This document shows, one piece after another, positions 27,850 through 37,213 of a DNA stretch of 64,000 nt (position 1 is the stretch's first letter; every line of letters begins with the position of its first letter). The notes under the pieces were generated by a model. The model ran no database searches and was not told the origin of the DNA. It saw only the letters and a list, made by a program, of their open reading frames with translations. The DNA is from CAYUDP01 sp964443725 (lineage in GTDB: Bacteria; Patescibacteriota; Minisyncoccia; Phycocordibacterales; JAKFXT01), in the NCBI GenBank assembly GCA_964443725.1, contig CAYUDP010000001.1, forward strand, positions 4,575-68,574, given 5' to 3'. The position numbers were made by a program, and so were the translations under genes.

Positions 27850-29661
27850 TTAGTTTGCAAGCTTGAGTTCAGCTTTTGCTTTCCTGATCGATAGGATTTG
27901 AGATGGGTCAGATGTGATGATCTGGTCTTCTGTATACGAAGCGATTATTTTTATAGCTACATGTTTAAGTCCGGCGAAGAATATGCCTTCACCTACATCA
28001 GACTCTAGCAATAGATATTTTTCTTCCTCAGTTAGGTTGAAAGTTTGCTTTACTGTGTCTATGGATGTTGGAGATTGTTTAAGTAGTATCTGAATCGAAG
28101 AGTTGGTAATGATAGGTAATCCATAAGGGGATTTTAGGAAGTCGGCTACGTCTTGTGTGATAGTGGCGACTCCTAGGAAGTATTTTCTACCTCTTTTTAC
28201 GAGACTAAACAAGAAAGAGGCTGTATCTTCAGATTTCATCATCCACCATGCCTCATCAACAACAAGAAGCCTTTTTCTGATGTCTTTTCTTATGGCGTTC
28301 CATATGAAATGAGTGACAATATACATTGCGATAGGCTTTAGTTCATCTTCCATGTCACGTACTGAGAAAACGACGAATTTTTTGTTTATATCAACATTTG
28401 TTGGTTTGTTTATAAAGCCGGCCCATGTACCTTTGGTATATTTGGTTAATCTTTGAGCAAGGGAGTCCCCTCCTTCCATGCCAGACAAAACAAGTTCAAA
28501 ATCTGACATGAGTGGTGGATCTATAGATGAAAAATCAGCCTCAGGTGTGATATCTTTCAAGGCATATGTTTCTGTTATTGCCCTATCTATAATAGCGTCT
28601 TCCTCAGGAGTGAGTCCTCCCATCATTATTCTAAAAAGACCTACTAGATTTACGATGTTTGAACGCAAAATGTCTGCCCCTGACTCGTCCTCTCTTGGAA
28701 CTGGCAGATCGAATGGGTTTATATGGTGTTCTGAAGTAAGAGAAATATTGAAATATCTACCTCCTGTTGCTTCAGCTAGGTATTCATATTCCCTTTCAGG
28801 GTCAATAACCAAAACCTCAGTATCAAACATTAGTGTCCTTAAGATTTCTAGTTTTGTAGAGTAAGATTTTCCTGAACCGGATTTGGCAAATATTACAGAG
28901 TTGTAGTTTTCCATCGAAAATCTATCAAACAAAACCAAAGAAGCGTTGTGTCTGTTTATCCCGTAGAGTATTCCCCTATCAGAAGTTAGGTCAAAGGAAA
29001 TAAATGGAAATACAGATGAAAGTGGTGAGGAATTTAGCTTCGAGTGAACCATAAGTTCATCTGTCGCAACCGGCAAAATGCTCTTAAAGCCTTGTTCTTG
29101 TTGGAAAAGTGCTGGCTTTAGGTAAACAAGTTTTGATTCGAGGATTGATTTTACCTCGGATTCAACCTTATCTAGCTCAGCGTCAGAATCGCCGTATATT
29201 GATATGTATAAACCTACATCAAATATACGTTCCTGAGCTTGCTGGAGGTCATCTCTCAGTTGTTCGAGGTCCCTATAGGCGGTATCTAGTATTGGATCAC
29301 GAACGAGCCCCTTTGCCTCTCTTTCTCGTATTTGGCTTTCAACTTCTGCAACCTTTTTTTCAAACTGGTGGAGTATTGTTGCTGTCTCTATGGGGTGGAT
29401 GAAAATTGAAACGTCAAAAACTTTGTCGAGGTTGATTATTGGAGAGAACCAGCTTTCAGATAGAAATCTTGGATATGATATTACGAAAAAGGTTCTAACT
29501 ATTTTCTCACCCAGATTTAACTCCTTTGGAGTTATTTGTAAGGCTGATGGAGCAATAACATCCTTGAGTTCGAGTATTCCCGACTCATATATTTCTTTTG
29601 GTAGAACTGCGGTTGGCAGATTCTCCTCTTTATTTTTTACTAAAAAATCGAATAACCCCAT
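27850..29661 (-). CDS. virB4: VirB4/TraC-family type IV secretion ATPase
   Basis: 603 aa. Walker A is AKSGSGKSYSTKLEI (about residue 265), Walker B RLLVVDEAWWMM, followed by GVATITQDVADF and the sensor-like NSSIQILLKQS. The N-terminal part carries the TraC-type domain. VirB4 energises pilus or substrate transport at the inner membrane. It sits with PrgI-like and TraC-like genes as in CPR and Gram-positive conjugation modules; no VirD4 coupling protein is in the window. Confidence 0.93.
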   Translation of the reverse strand: MGLFDFLVKNKEENLPTAVLPKEIYESGILELKDVIAPSALQITPKELNLGEKIVRTFFVISYPRFLSESWFSPIINLDKVFDVSIFIHPIETATILHQFEKKVAEVESQIREREAKGLVRDPILDTAYRDLEQLRDDLQQAQERIFDVGLYISIYGDSDAELDKVESEVKSILESKLVYLKPALFQQEQGFKSILPVATDELMVHSKLNSSPLSSVFPFISFDLTSDRGILYGINRHNASLVLFDRFSMENYNSVIFAKSGSGKSYSTKLEILRTLMFDTEVLVIDPEREYEYLAEATGGRYFNISLTSEHHINPFDLPVPREDESGADILRSNIVNLVGLFRIMMGGLTPEEDAIIDRAITETYALKDITPEADFSSIDPPLMSDFELVLSGMEGGDSLAQRLTKYTKGTWAGFINKPTNVDINKKFVVFSVRDMEDELKPIAMYIVTHFIWNAIRKDIRKRLLVVDEAWWMMKSEDTASFLFSLVKRGRKYFLGVATITQDVADFLKSPYGLPIITNSSIQILLKQSPTSIDTVKQTFNLTEEEKYLLLESDVGEGIFFAGLKHVAIKIIASYTEDQIITSDPSQILSIRKAKAELKLAN

Positions 29662-29725
29662 ATTTAAGCGAAAAGCTCAGTATATTATACCCCATGTGGG
29701 CGTTTAATGGATGTTGAATTGTTGG

Positions 29726-30370
29726 TTACTTGAGTTTTGAAAGGCCAGTAGGGTTGTCCATTTCACCCGGGTTAAACATTTTGTAGAAAAGTTCTATTAT
29801 TTCTTCTGTCCCAAGTTGGGTCACTCTTATTCCACAACGGACAAGTCCTTGTTCGATAACCGCGACTCTTTGTTCAAGTTGGGTTCTATATTCTTCAAAC
29901 GAAACCTTTTCCTCCTGTTTTGTTTGTTTCCCGGCAATTAGTGAGAGTGGCCCGCTTTTTCCTGCCCCGCTTATTATTGATGGTGAATAAGGAACTATTA
30001 TATAGAATCTTTTTACCATTATATTAGCACTATCAGTAAAAGTTTTTATAAAATCAATATATTCGTGGGTTTGTATTTTAAGAAGGTCGTTTATTTGCTC
30101 TTTATAACGCTCCTCAAGGAGAGTTATGTATGGCCTTATGTCATGTTTTCTAGACTGAACAAAAATTTGAACCGAAAAATCAAGCGAGTTTAGGAAATTT
30201 TGGAATTGGTAAATAATGGAATTCTGCTCGTCGCCTGACTTTAGGGCGAAATTGGTGGAGGACGTCATCAAAATAGCCCTAAGAGACTCGTCTTTTAATA
30301 CAACAATACCATCCCTTACTTCTTTTAAGGGTGGAAATTCTTGTGTTGATTGTGTGTCTATTCCTGCCAT
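29726..30370 (-). CDS. TraC-like/VirB4 N-terminal-type protein
   Basis: 214 aa without a P-loop. The pattern KEVRDGIVVLKDESLRAILM, FQNFLNSLDFSVQIFVQSR and FIKTFTDSANIMVKRFYIIV is that of the N-terminal domain of TraC/VirB4 proteins, here as a stand-alone gene directly upstream of the full ATPase. In related systems it partners VirB4 at the membrane. One base separates it from the PrgI-like gene. Confidence 0.8.
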   Translation of the reverse strand: MAGIDTQSTQEFPPLKEVRDGIVVLKDESLRAILMTSSTNFALKSGDEQNSIIYQFQNFLNSLDFSVQIFVQSRKHDIRPYITLLEERYKEQINDLLKIQTHEYIDFIKTFTDSANIMVKRFYIIVPYSPSIISGAGKSGPLSLIAGKQTKQEEKVSFEEYRTQLEQRVAVIEQGLVRCGIRVTQLGTEEIIELFYKMFNPGEMDNPTGLSKLK

Positions 30371-30371
30371 T

Positions 30372-30824
30372 TTATTTTGTTATTATGTTTCTTCTTACAG
30401 TTTCTCCACTCATTTTGTCACTTACATCGAGACTCCATGCCAAATCTTTAAGTTTGCTATCTGATAGTCTCGGGGAAAGCAAGCTGTCTATTGGTCCGCC
30501 TCCTATTGCGATATCTGCCATCGCTGTTTGAGGATTAACTTTTTTTGGGACTTTTTTCCAAATATAAAGCTTGTTTTTTACCGAATATTTAAAAGCGGCT
30601 TCAACTAGCTCTATAAAAGGTTTGTTGTTCACCTTATAGAATGCCAAAGCTGACGAGAAGCCACCAACAAGGGCCATCAAAGGATAGGCCAAAAAAGATG
30701 GTAAATAAAAGAATATTATCGCCATCATTCCCAAGCCTCCGGCAACATATATAAACTGTTTAAAGGTTAGCGGGCCGAATATCTTATCTTCAACTTCGAT
30801 GAATTGAGGTACTTGAAATTGCAT
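30372..30824 (-). CDS. PrgI family membrane protein
   Basis: 150 aa from the ATG at 30824 (MQFQVPQFIEVEDKIFGPLT, the usual PrgI beginning). A TTG at 30842 would add six residues but TATAAT lies exactly six bases before 30824, marking a leaderless start. Two adjacent membrane helices (FIYVAGGLGMMAIIFFYL and FLAYPLMALVGGFSSALAFY) and a basic C-terminal tail follow. PrgI proteins are small T4SS components of Gram-positive and CPR systems. Confidence 0.87.
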   Translation of the reverse strand: MQFQVPQFIEVEDKIFGPLTFKQFIYVAGGLGMMAIIFFYLPSFLAYPLMALVGGFSSALAFYKVNNKPFIELVEAAFKYSVKNKLYIWKKVPKKVNPQTAMADIAIGGGPIDSLLSPRLSDSKLKDLAWSLDVSDKMSGETVRRNIITK

Positions 30825-30862
30825 AGAGATATTATAACTCAAATGCAGATATAATATTTAAT

Positions 30863-31864
30863 TTATTCCACAGATTCCCTGTACGGATCATTTGTTCTTG
30901 GTATATTTGCTTCAATTGGAGTCGATGCACTTTCTTTTGTTGCATCTGGTTTTGCCATGACGACTTCTTTCTTTGATTGTACTACGGAATCCATTTTTAT
31001 GGATGGACTTATGTTTGTGTTTGCTGTTTTTTGGAATATTGTATCGGTCCTTTGACTGCCTTGCCTTAGCAAATTAAACTTTTTTTCTTCCTCAAGCCTT
31101 CTTGCTTCGTCAGCTAGAGAAAGTTTCTTCTTTGGTTCGTCTTGTGGGGAGAGGTTTCCTTTTTGGTCTATTGTTATTGTTTTTAGGGGGATGTTTAATT
31201 CTTTTTCTGCTAGGGCACTTTCAGGTATTACGTCTATATCTGGTTTTGACTCGACTGCCTCTTTAGATTTCACTTCTGGTTCTGTTTTGGAAACACTCGG
31301 AGATCCTCCCAAGACTTCGTCCCATGGATATTTTTTGCTTGGGTCTGTAGCATTAGGCGCTTTTGTGGCGACTTGTGGATTTTTTGTTGGGTTTTCAATT
31401 TCTTTTAGTATTTCCTCACGGTTAAGTCCCTCTCCTTCTGCCGGCTCCTCTAAGGTCTCCAAGTTAGAAGCATCTTTCATTTTGGGGAGGTGGACTTCTT
31501 CGTCTGGTTTTTCTACAAAAGTGTATTCATTTTTCTCCTCATGAGTTTCAACGTTTTTCTCCAGAGACTCTTTGATTGGTTTGAATATAAGTTCATCAAC
31601 GCCCTTAACTACAGGGAGTATTTCACTCATCTGCATACCGAGTCTACTTGAAAGTGTATTTGCAAAATCTTTGACAGATTTAAACCCGAGCATAACGAAG
31701 CCCACTTCCTCGAAGAGTATATCGAGCTTGTCATAGTGAAGATTATTTTCTTCTCCTATGAACTGAAGGGTTTTTGCAAAATCAACAGAGGTGATTGCGG
31801 TTTTGATATCATTTGGAAGGTTATCAAACCTCTCTTTTACTTGTTCGTCTGAGTATTGCGCCAT
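30863..31864 (-). CDS. Hypothetical cytoplasmic protein of the secretion locus
   Basis: 333 aa. The first 110 residues are helical and structured (ERFDNLPNDIKTAITSVDFA, LFEEVGFVMLGFKSVKDFAN), the rest is Lys/Glu/Pro-rich and probably disordered. No membrane segment, no known family. It starts a new unit: a hairpin precedes it and TAAAAT stands seven bases before the ATG. The position suggests a cytosolic adaptor for the secretion machine. Confidence 0.6.
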   Translation of the reverse strand: MAQYSDEQVKERFDNLPNDIKTAITSVDFAKTLQFIGEENNLHYDKLDILFEEVGFVMLGFKSVKDFANTLSSRLGMQMSEILPVVKGVDELIFKPIKESLEKNVETHEEKNEYTFVEKPDEEVHLPKMKDASNLETLEEPAEGEGLNREEILKEIENPTKNPQVATKAPNATDPSKKYPWDEVLGGSPSVSKTEPEVKSKEAVESKPDIDVIPESALAEKELNIPLKTITIDQKGNLSPQDEPKKKLSLADEARRLEEEKKFNLLRQGSQRTDTIFQKTANTNISPSIKMDSVVQSKKEVVMAKPDATKESASTPIEANIPRTNDPYRESVE

Positions 31865-31904
31865 AGTGTATATTTTAAAACAAAAAGTCTATATAGAGAA
31901 ATTA

Positions 31905-31938
31905 TTGAATGTTAATTTGTTTTTAAATTAACATTCAA
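31905..31938 (-). terminator. Hairpin inside the secretion locus
   Basis: Perfect 14-bp stem (TTGAATGTTAATTT/AAATTAACATTCAA) with a six-base T-rich loop, just after the VirB6-like stop. No strong GC core, so it may attenuate or protect mRNA ends rather than fully terminate. Confidence 0.5.
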
Positions 31939-31945
31939 ATTTAAT

Positions 31946-34711
31946 TTATTGTTTGGCTGGTGTGGCTCCTTCTGCCGGCTTTTCTTGGGGGGCACTGTCC
32001 TTTGCTTGATTCAAGGCCTCGATTATCGTCTGGGCTTGTTCTTTTTTAGTCTTGGACATTCTTTCGGCGAGTTTACCGTAGGCTTCGTTTATTCCCTTTA
32101 TTCTTTGTTCCTGTGTTTCTAGATCTTTATTGAGTTTGACTTTTGATGCTTCGTACTCTGTTTGTATTTCTGCTTTTTTGCTTTCAATCTTTTCTTTTAT
32201 CTTAGTTTTGTGTTCGGCCTCGGTTACTTCTCTTGTTGTGGTTATTTGTTTAAGCTCTTCTTCTAACTCCTGCCTTTGTTTCTCAAGCATACTTCTGTTT
32301 GCTGGGACTGTCGGGTCGTTTATTATTCCCTTTATTTCCTCCAGTTTTGATTTTTTCTCAGCCACTTCAGTATCTATTCCTTTGAGTTTGTCGCTCATTT
32401 CTTTAAGCTCTTTATCATTTTCTACCATACTCTGCTCGGTAATGTTTTTGGTTTTTTCTTCAAAATCTTTTTCTGCTTTGTTCATTTGCCCCTTTATTTC
32501 CTCTATCTTCTTTTGTGTAGGTAGGACTTCTTCGTTGTATACTTTTTTATCTCGTTCCTCCATGAACTTGGCATCAGATTTTTTGGCCTCTTCCTTTTGT
32601 TGTTCCAAGACCTTTTTTGCAGCTTGGGTACCGCTTGGGTTGAATATTTTAGCAGCTACACCTAGAGCCTCATCGGTCTTACTGTTAGGAGTTTTATCTT
32701 TGAATGGGTCGTACTTCATTCGACCTATGATTGATTGAGTTCCTACTATAAAGGCCTCGTTCCCCTTCTTCATCATTTCTGGGTTCTTGTCTACATCTGC
32801 CGCCTCCTTCTCGGCAGCTTTTCTCGCATATAGTGCTTTGTGTTTTTCTTCCTCAAGTTGTTTTACAAAATCTTCTTTGCCACCTTCTGCTTTGGCCTTA
32901 TTTATATCCTTGGTTATTCTTTCTATGTTCTTGTCAGCGGCTTCCATTTTGGTCTTTGCTTGATCTATAATTTTCTTGCCTTCCTCACTGTATAGTTTTA
33001 CATCCTTGAATTGTGCTGCCTCTTCTTCCTTTTTCTTTACATCAGACGCCAACCTCTCTTTGTATCCACCTTTTCCATCACCTTTACCAAAATCCAAACC
33101 AGATATGCCGGCAAGCTTCTTCGTTGCCGAGGTGTCTCTTAGGTCAAAACTGGTTCCAGCAACACCTTTTGCTCCCTTTAGGGCTCCGCGTGCGAACATA
33201 TTTGTTGCAGCACTTCTCTGGAGTGTTTGACTGTTTGCAAGTGCATTCGCACCTCTACCGATTGTACCTCTTCCTATTTTTGCAATACCTCCTGCTACTA
33301 CTCCTGTGGCTAGAGTTGTTGCCATACCTGCCCCGCCTGCTCCTGTTTTCTTGGCGACCACCAGAGTGGCGACTAGAAGACCTATGACGATTGCGAAGTT
33401 TAATACAACAGAAATGGAGTCCACTAGTCCTCCAGAAAGAGCATTATACATTGTTCCGTCAGTACTACTACCTTGGTTTATGGCGGTAGTGAATCCGTTG
33501 TCGGTAATGATGATCAGGACAACCCAAAGCATGATCATCATTACTGGAGCGAATATTGCATTATCAATGAGAGCTGAAAACCATGGGTCTGTTACAGCCT
33601 TTTTGACCTTGGGAATAGCAAGGCCTAAGAAGGCTATGGGAGAGAGAATCATTACGACAAGGAAAGTGACGAATCTCTGAACGAGCATTATGGCGAAAGC
33701 CAAGAATACTACGGAAAGAATTATCCCAAAAATAGAGCCCATTATTCCAACTGTGAAAGTGTTATTTCCCATGGATACAGTTGAAAGGCCATTTCCTTTG
33801 TCATCTACTTTGTAAAGTGTTGTGAGTTTGGTTATATTCAAAAAACGATAAGATAAACCCGCATCACTGCTACTTGGTCCGTCGCCAAGGACGGATTTGT
33901 AGAATTGCATAGTTGTGATGTTTGAGGCATCTATCACAAATTTTGTTGCAAAAAGGCTGAAGTTTATAAAAAGTGCGGATATTATTACCCAAACGATCAT
34001 GTCTTTGGTGTGTGCGGCATCTAGCCCGAGAAGTATCGTTCTTATAGCGATATAAAGAAGCATGAATATGAAGAATATGTTTGCCAAATCTCGCAAAGTT
34101 TTCCATGCAACATGTATTCCGCCACTTGAGTTTACAAAATCAGCCATTTTCACGATCGTGAAGTCTATGGTGTAGTTCAAAACCACTCCAGTTAATCCAA
34201 CTAGTTTGCCTGTAATGGTGAGGGCCATTATCCCGATACATGAAGGCATGTGGACTACCCAATCTCCTGCTCCACACATGGCACTCTCCTCATCATTTTT
34301 GTTTGCGTTCACTGAATTTGTATTGGCATTGTTTGTAGTGTTGCTTGGATTGGAGGCGGAATTTGCTTGAGCGGCAACTGCAGCGTCATATGCTCCTGGA
34401 CACCCGAACTCTGGATCTCCACAATTTGGGTCATTGGCATTGTCGTTTGTTGCCACATTCAAGGCCCCAGTTTCGTTTCGAGTTGAAATAGTTCCGTTTC
34501 CAGATACGCCCGGAACAGTTGAGTTTGCGCTTGTGTTAGCGGTATTCGCACTTGTCCCTGAGAGAGCTGTGTTTAGAGTGTTTATCGTGTTGTCTACCGG
34601 ATCTGTTGCAGAAAATACCGGTGAAGCAGAGGAAAGGATAATAGAAAAGAATGCAATTATTGCAAAAAGCTTTTTTATTACACTCTTATTCTTTTGTAGG
34701 AATATAGGCAT
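31946..34711 (-). CDS. VirB6/TrbL-like polytopic membrane protein with long coiled-coil tail
   Basis: 921 aa. Signal-like N-terminus (residues 12-35), Asn/Thr/Ser-rich stretch to about 150, then six or so membrane helices (residues 160-480; e.g. IFFIFMLLYIAIRTILLGL, VTFLVVMILSPIAFLGLAI) of the TrbL/VirB6 channel type. The last 350 residues are a highly charged coiled coil (EEEAAQFKD, KKKEEAKKSDAKFMEERDKK). VirB6 proteins form the inner-membrane channel; the cytoplasmic tail is unusually long and may be regulatory. Confidence 0.8.
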   Translation of the reverse strand: MPIFLQKNKSVIKKLFAIIAFFSIILSSASPVFSATDPVDNTINTLNTALSGTSANTANTSANSTVPGVSGNGTISTRNETGALNVATNDNANDPNCGDPEFGCPGAYDAAVAAQANSASNPSNTTNNANTNSVNANKNDEESAMCGAGDWVVHMPSCIGIMALTITGKLVGLTGVVLNYTIDFTIVKMADFVNSSGGIHVAWKTLRDLANIFFIFMLLYIAIRTILLGLDAAHTKDMIVWVIISALFINFSLFATKFVIDASNITTMQFYKSVLGDGPSSSDAGLSYRFLNITKLTTLYKVDDKGNGLSTVSMGNNTFTVGIMGSIFGIILSVVFLAFAIMLVQRFVTFLVVMILSPIAFLGLAIPKVKKAVTDPWFSALIDNAIFAPVMMIMLWVVLIIITDNGFTTAINQGSSTDGTMYNALSGGLVDSISVVLNFAIVIGLLVATLVVAKKTGAGGAGMATTLATGVVAGGIAKIGRGTIGRGANALANSQTLQRSAATNMFARGALKGAKGVAGTSFDLRDTSATKKLAGISGLDFGKGDGKGGYKERLASDVKKKEEEAAQFKDVKLYSEEGKKIIDQAKTKMEAADKNIERITKDINKAKAEGGKEDFVKQLEEEKHKALYARKAAEKEAADVDKNPEMMKKGNEAFIVGTQSIIGRMKYDPFKDKTPNSKTDEALGVAAKIFNPSGTQAAKKVLEQQKEEAKKSDAKFMEERDKKVYNEEVLPTQKKIEEIKGQMNKAEKDFEEKTKNITEQSMVENDKELKEMSDKLKGIDTEVAEKKSKLEEIKGIINDPTVPANRSMLEKQRQELEEELKQITTTREVTEAEHKTKIKEKIESKKAEIQTEYEASKVKLNKDLETQEQRIKGINEAYGKLAERMSKTKKEQAQTIIEALNQAKDSAPQEKPAEGATPAKQ

Positions 34712-34715
34712 TTAA

Positions 34716-36260
34716 TTAAAATCCGAATACTGTTGACCCAGTGGTCCCATATTTGCTCATCTGACAATCATTCAAGCGGGTTTGAGCTTCGGTATTCATT
34801 GGAGTTAGTGTTTGATTAAGATCATAAGAGTCTTGGTTCCTAATAACGGTGACACTTGTACTATTGTGGGCTGTACTCAAGGCTGATATAAGTCTATTTG
34901 ATATTGGAGTAAACGTACCTGGATCATTTGAAGTCGCCTTTTGTGCATCGGATATTATTTTTTGGAAGACAGAAATACTTGTTGATGCAGTATCGATATT
35001 TGTCTGGTACTTTGCTCTGATTGTCGGAAGGATATTTCGTATTTTGTCTTGAGCCCATGTGGCATTTGATGCGTAAGATATTGTAGAAGTACTTGTCGTT
35101 CCAGTTTCGCAGGCTATAAGATTCCACAAAGCTGTTTCCGTCCTATCTATTCTGCTGAGTAGTGTCTGGTTTGCCGAGATGTAAGATCTTTCATCGTTTA
35201 TACTACTATTTGCTGAGCTTATTATTTTATCTTTCGTATTTAATAGACCAGTAGAGTCTTGTTGCCCCAATACTCCTAGATAACTTTGGTCGGCTCCACC
35301 TGATGCTGCGGCGGTTGATCCTAGTAGTCCAACAGCGCTTGTCACAAGCTGACCTATTAGGGCAGTTATAAGATCATTGAAATCTTGTGCAAGTTCGAGT
35401 TGCCTCACATCATCCCCTACCACGAGAGCCAGCTGGTCTTCAATGAGAGATCCTGGGGTTTCGATTTTACAATTTGAATAATCAGGTTTTGAGAGTAAGT
35501 CGCCACCGCCATTTGCAGTGGCTTCTACGGTTGCGGCGTCGGCTTTGCTTACACACTCTTGGTTCCTCCATGATAGGAATCCCTTTCCCCAATCCAATAG
35601 TTTTATCTGTTGCCCTTGGCTGTTTTGTATTCTTATGTTTAGTTCAGCTGAGGCTAGTGCATAGGCGCCATAGGGATTGTTCTGAGGCTGAGTTGTCATG
35701 GTGTCCCACGCTGTCCATCCGCCATATTGACCAAACTGGTTGTTTACACCACTTATGAAGTTGTTCATGTTGTTTGAAACACCGGACAATGTACAAGAGG
35801 TACGGCTACCAAAGGACTGTTTCCGGCTTAGTATGAGAGCCTTCTTGATATTTAGCTGAAACGGGCTACAGACGAAATTTAATTCAGAGCCCTGTATGAG
35901 CCTTCCCAACTCAACGTCGGCTATGTTTAGTAAAAATCTTTGCGGATCTTGCAGGAAGCCGGGTTTACCTTGGAACCCACTGTTTATCCATTGAATAGTA
36001 CTCCTTATTATTCCTCTGATTATGGCGCGGGCAATTGAGCGGATGATTGCCCTTATTATTTTATCCATATCGAGTAACTCTTTTATCATCATCTGTGTGG
36101 CAATGTTTGCAGCAGCAGAGACTGCAGTTTGAATTTCTGTTGGTATGTCTTCAACAGGCATTGCTTTGGCAACTTTTCCAGGAAGGTAGATAAACGTGAG
36201 GGTACTAATAAATACTATTGATAAGGTAAATAAGCTTAATTTTTTTAGAAGATATTTCAT
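34716..36260 (-). CDS. Secreted protein of the secretion locus
   Basis: 514 aa: N-terminal signal helix (residues 8-28), a hydrophobic amphipathic region rich in Ile/Arg (ARAIIRGIIRSTIQWI), then a long Asn/Ser/Gln-rich extracytoplasmic part with scattered cysteines. Found five bases upstream of the VirB6-like gene. Such large secreted proteins accompany VirB6 in CPR loci; similarity to VirB5 is possible but not shown. Confidence 0.6.
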   Translation of the reverse strand: MKYLLKKLSLFTLSIVFISTLTFIYLPGKVAKAMPVEDIPTEIQTAVSAAANIATQMMIKELLDMDKIIRAIIRSIARAIIRGIIRSTIQWINSGFQGKPGFLQDPQRFLLNIADVELGRLIQGSELNFVCSPFQLNIKKALILSRKQSFGSRTSCTLSGVSNNMNNFISGVNNQFGQYGGWTAWDTMTTQPQNNPYGAYALASAELNIRIQNSQGQQIKLLDWGKGFLSWRNQECVSKADAATVEATANGGGDLLSKPDYSNCKIETPGSLIEDQLALVVGDDVRQLELAQDFNDLITALIGQLVTSAVGLLGSTAAASGGADQSYLGVLGQQDSTGLLNTKDKIISSANSSINDERSYISANQTLLSRIDRTETALWNLIACETGTTSTSTISYASNATWAQDKIRNILPTIRAKYQTNIDTASTSISVFQKIISDAQKATSNDPGTFTPISNRLISALSTAHNSTSVTVIRNQDSYDLNQTLTPMNTEAQTRLNDCQMSKYGTTGSTVFGF

Positions 36261-36263
36261 ATA

Positions 36264-37151
36264 CTAATAATTAGTGAAGTAATATCCGGTGTCGGTTTTT
36301 TCATAAACAATTCCTTTTTTGGAAAAATATTGCTTAGATTGATCTATGGAATTTTTCATATTGTCTGACATGTTTAAAAAGTTGCTAGTTGCAAATATCG
36401 CTGTTATAGGGTCAGTGAAAACGTTCTTCATTGAGGTAAGGGTTTCTACGGCGTTACTTGAGGCATTGATAAAGTCCTTGTGAATCATTAATGCTGATGG
36501 CGGAACCTTCAGTTTGAGAACATCGGAGATTACTTTTTTATTGGCGATAATCTTCTCATCCAGTTGTTTCAATGTGTTGGGGTCATTTTTGTCTAGGGCA
36601 GTTTGCATTATCAATATTGGGTTTGTATTTGAAACAGTGTTTCTTTTCATAATTTCACCCACCATATTCCCATATTCTCTGATAGTGCTAGTACTGTCGT
36701 CGGGTCCTATTATGATTTCCCCTTCTGTATACATTCTATATCTTGGGGTAAGGTCTGTACTGGTTAGTACGGACTGTATAAGCTCTTCTTCGGTTTTAGA
36801 ATCAAGTTTCCCCCCACCTTGCTTTACTGCAAGGTATTTTGCGAAAAGGTCTCTAGCTACTATGTCGGTTGCGGTAAGGGGGGTATTTGTCGAGTTACTG
36901 CTAACGTTTTTTATCAAAGTTGACGAGGCTATAACACTCTCCCAGTCGCTGTTGCTCTCGATTATCTTCTGAGTGATGGCCACTAGGGTGCTAGTTGAGA
37001 TATTGGCTTCAAAATCCCTCTGTTCTTCTGGAACGACATTTGGATTATCGGCTAGTTTTGAAGCGAATACAACCAATGCGAAAGCCCCAACCACGGACAA
37101 AGCCACAGCCTGGAACTGCTTACTAGGCAAATAATCACTAAGTCTTGCCAT
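36264..37151 (-). CDS. Membrane-anchored protein, first gene of secretion locus
   Basis: 295 aa with one N-terminal helix (VALSVVGAFALVVFASKL) and a soluble, mostly helical Ser/Thr/Asn-rich outer domain; no motif recognised. An extended -10 (TG-T-TATAAT at about 37160-37165) eight bases before the ATG makes it the likely first gene of the minus-strand operon. Probably a pilus- or channel-associated component. Confidence 0.6.
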   Translation of the reverse strand: MARLSDYLPSKQFQAVALSVVGAFALVVFASKLADNPNVVPEEQRDFEANISTSTLVAITQKIIESNSDWESVIASSTLIKNVSSNSTNTPLTATDIVARDLFAKYLAVKQGGGKLDSKTEEELIQSVLTSTDLTPRYRMYTEGEIIIGPDDSTSTIREYGNMVGEIMKRNTVSNTNPILIMQTALDKNDPNTLKQLDEKIIANKKVISDVLKLKVPPSALMIHKDFINASSNAVETLTSMKNVFTDPITAIFATSNFLNMSDNMKNSIDQSKQYFSKKGIVYEKTDTGYYFTNY

Positions 37152-37213
37152 TAGTGATTATTATAACAGAGAGTATGTCCTTTTCTTTGTCTTTTATGAC
37201 TTTTTGTGGATAT

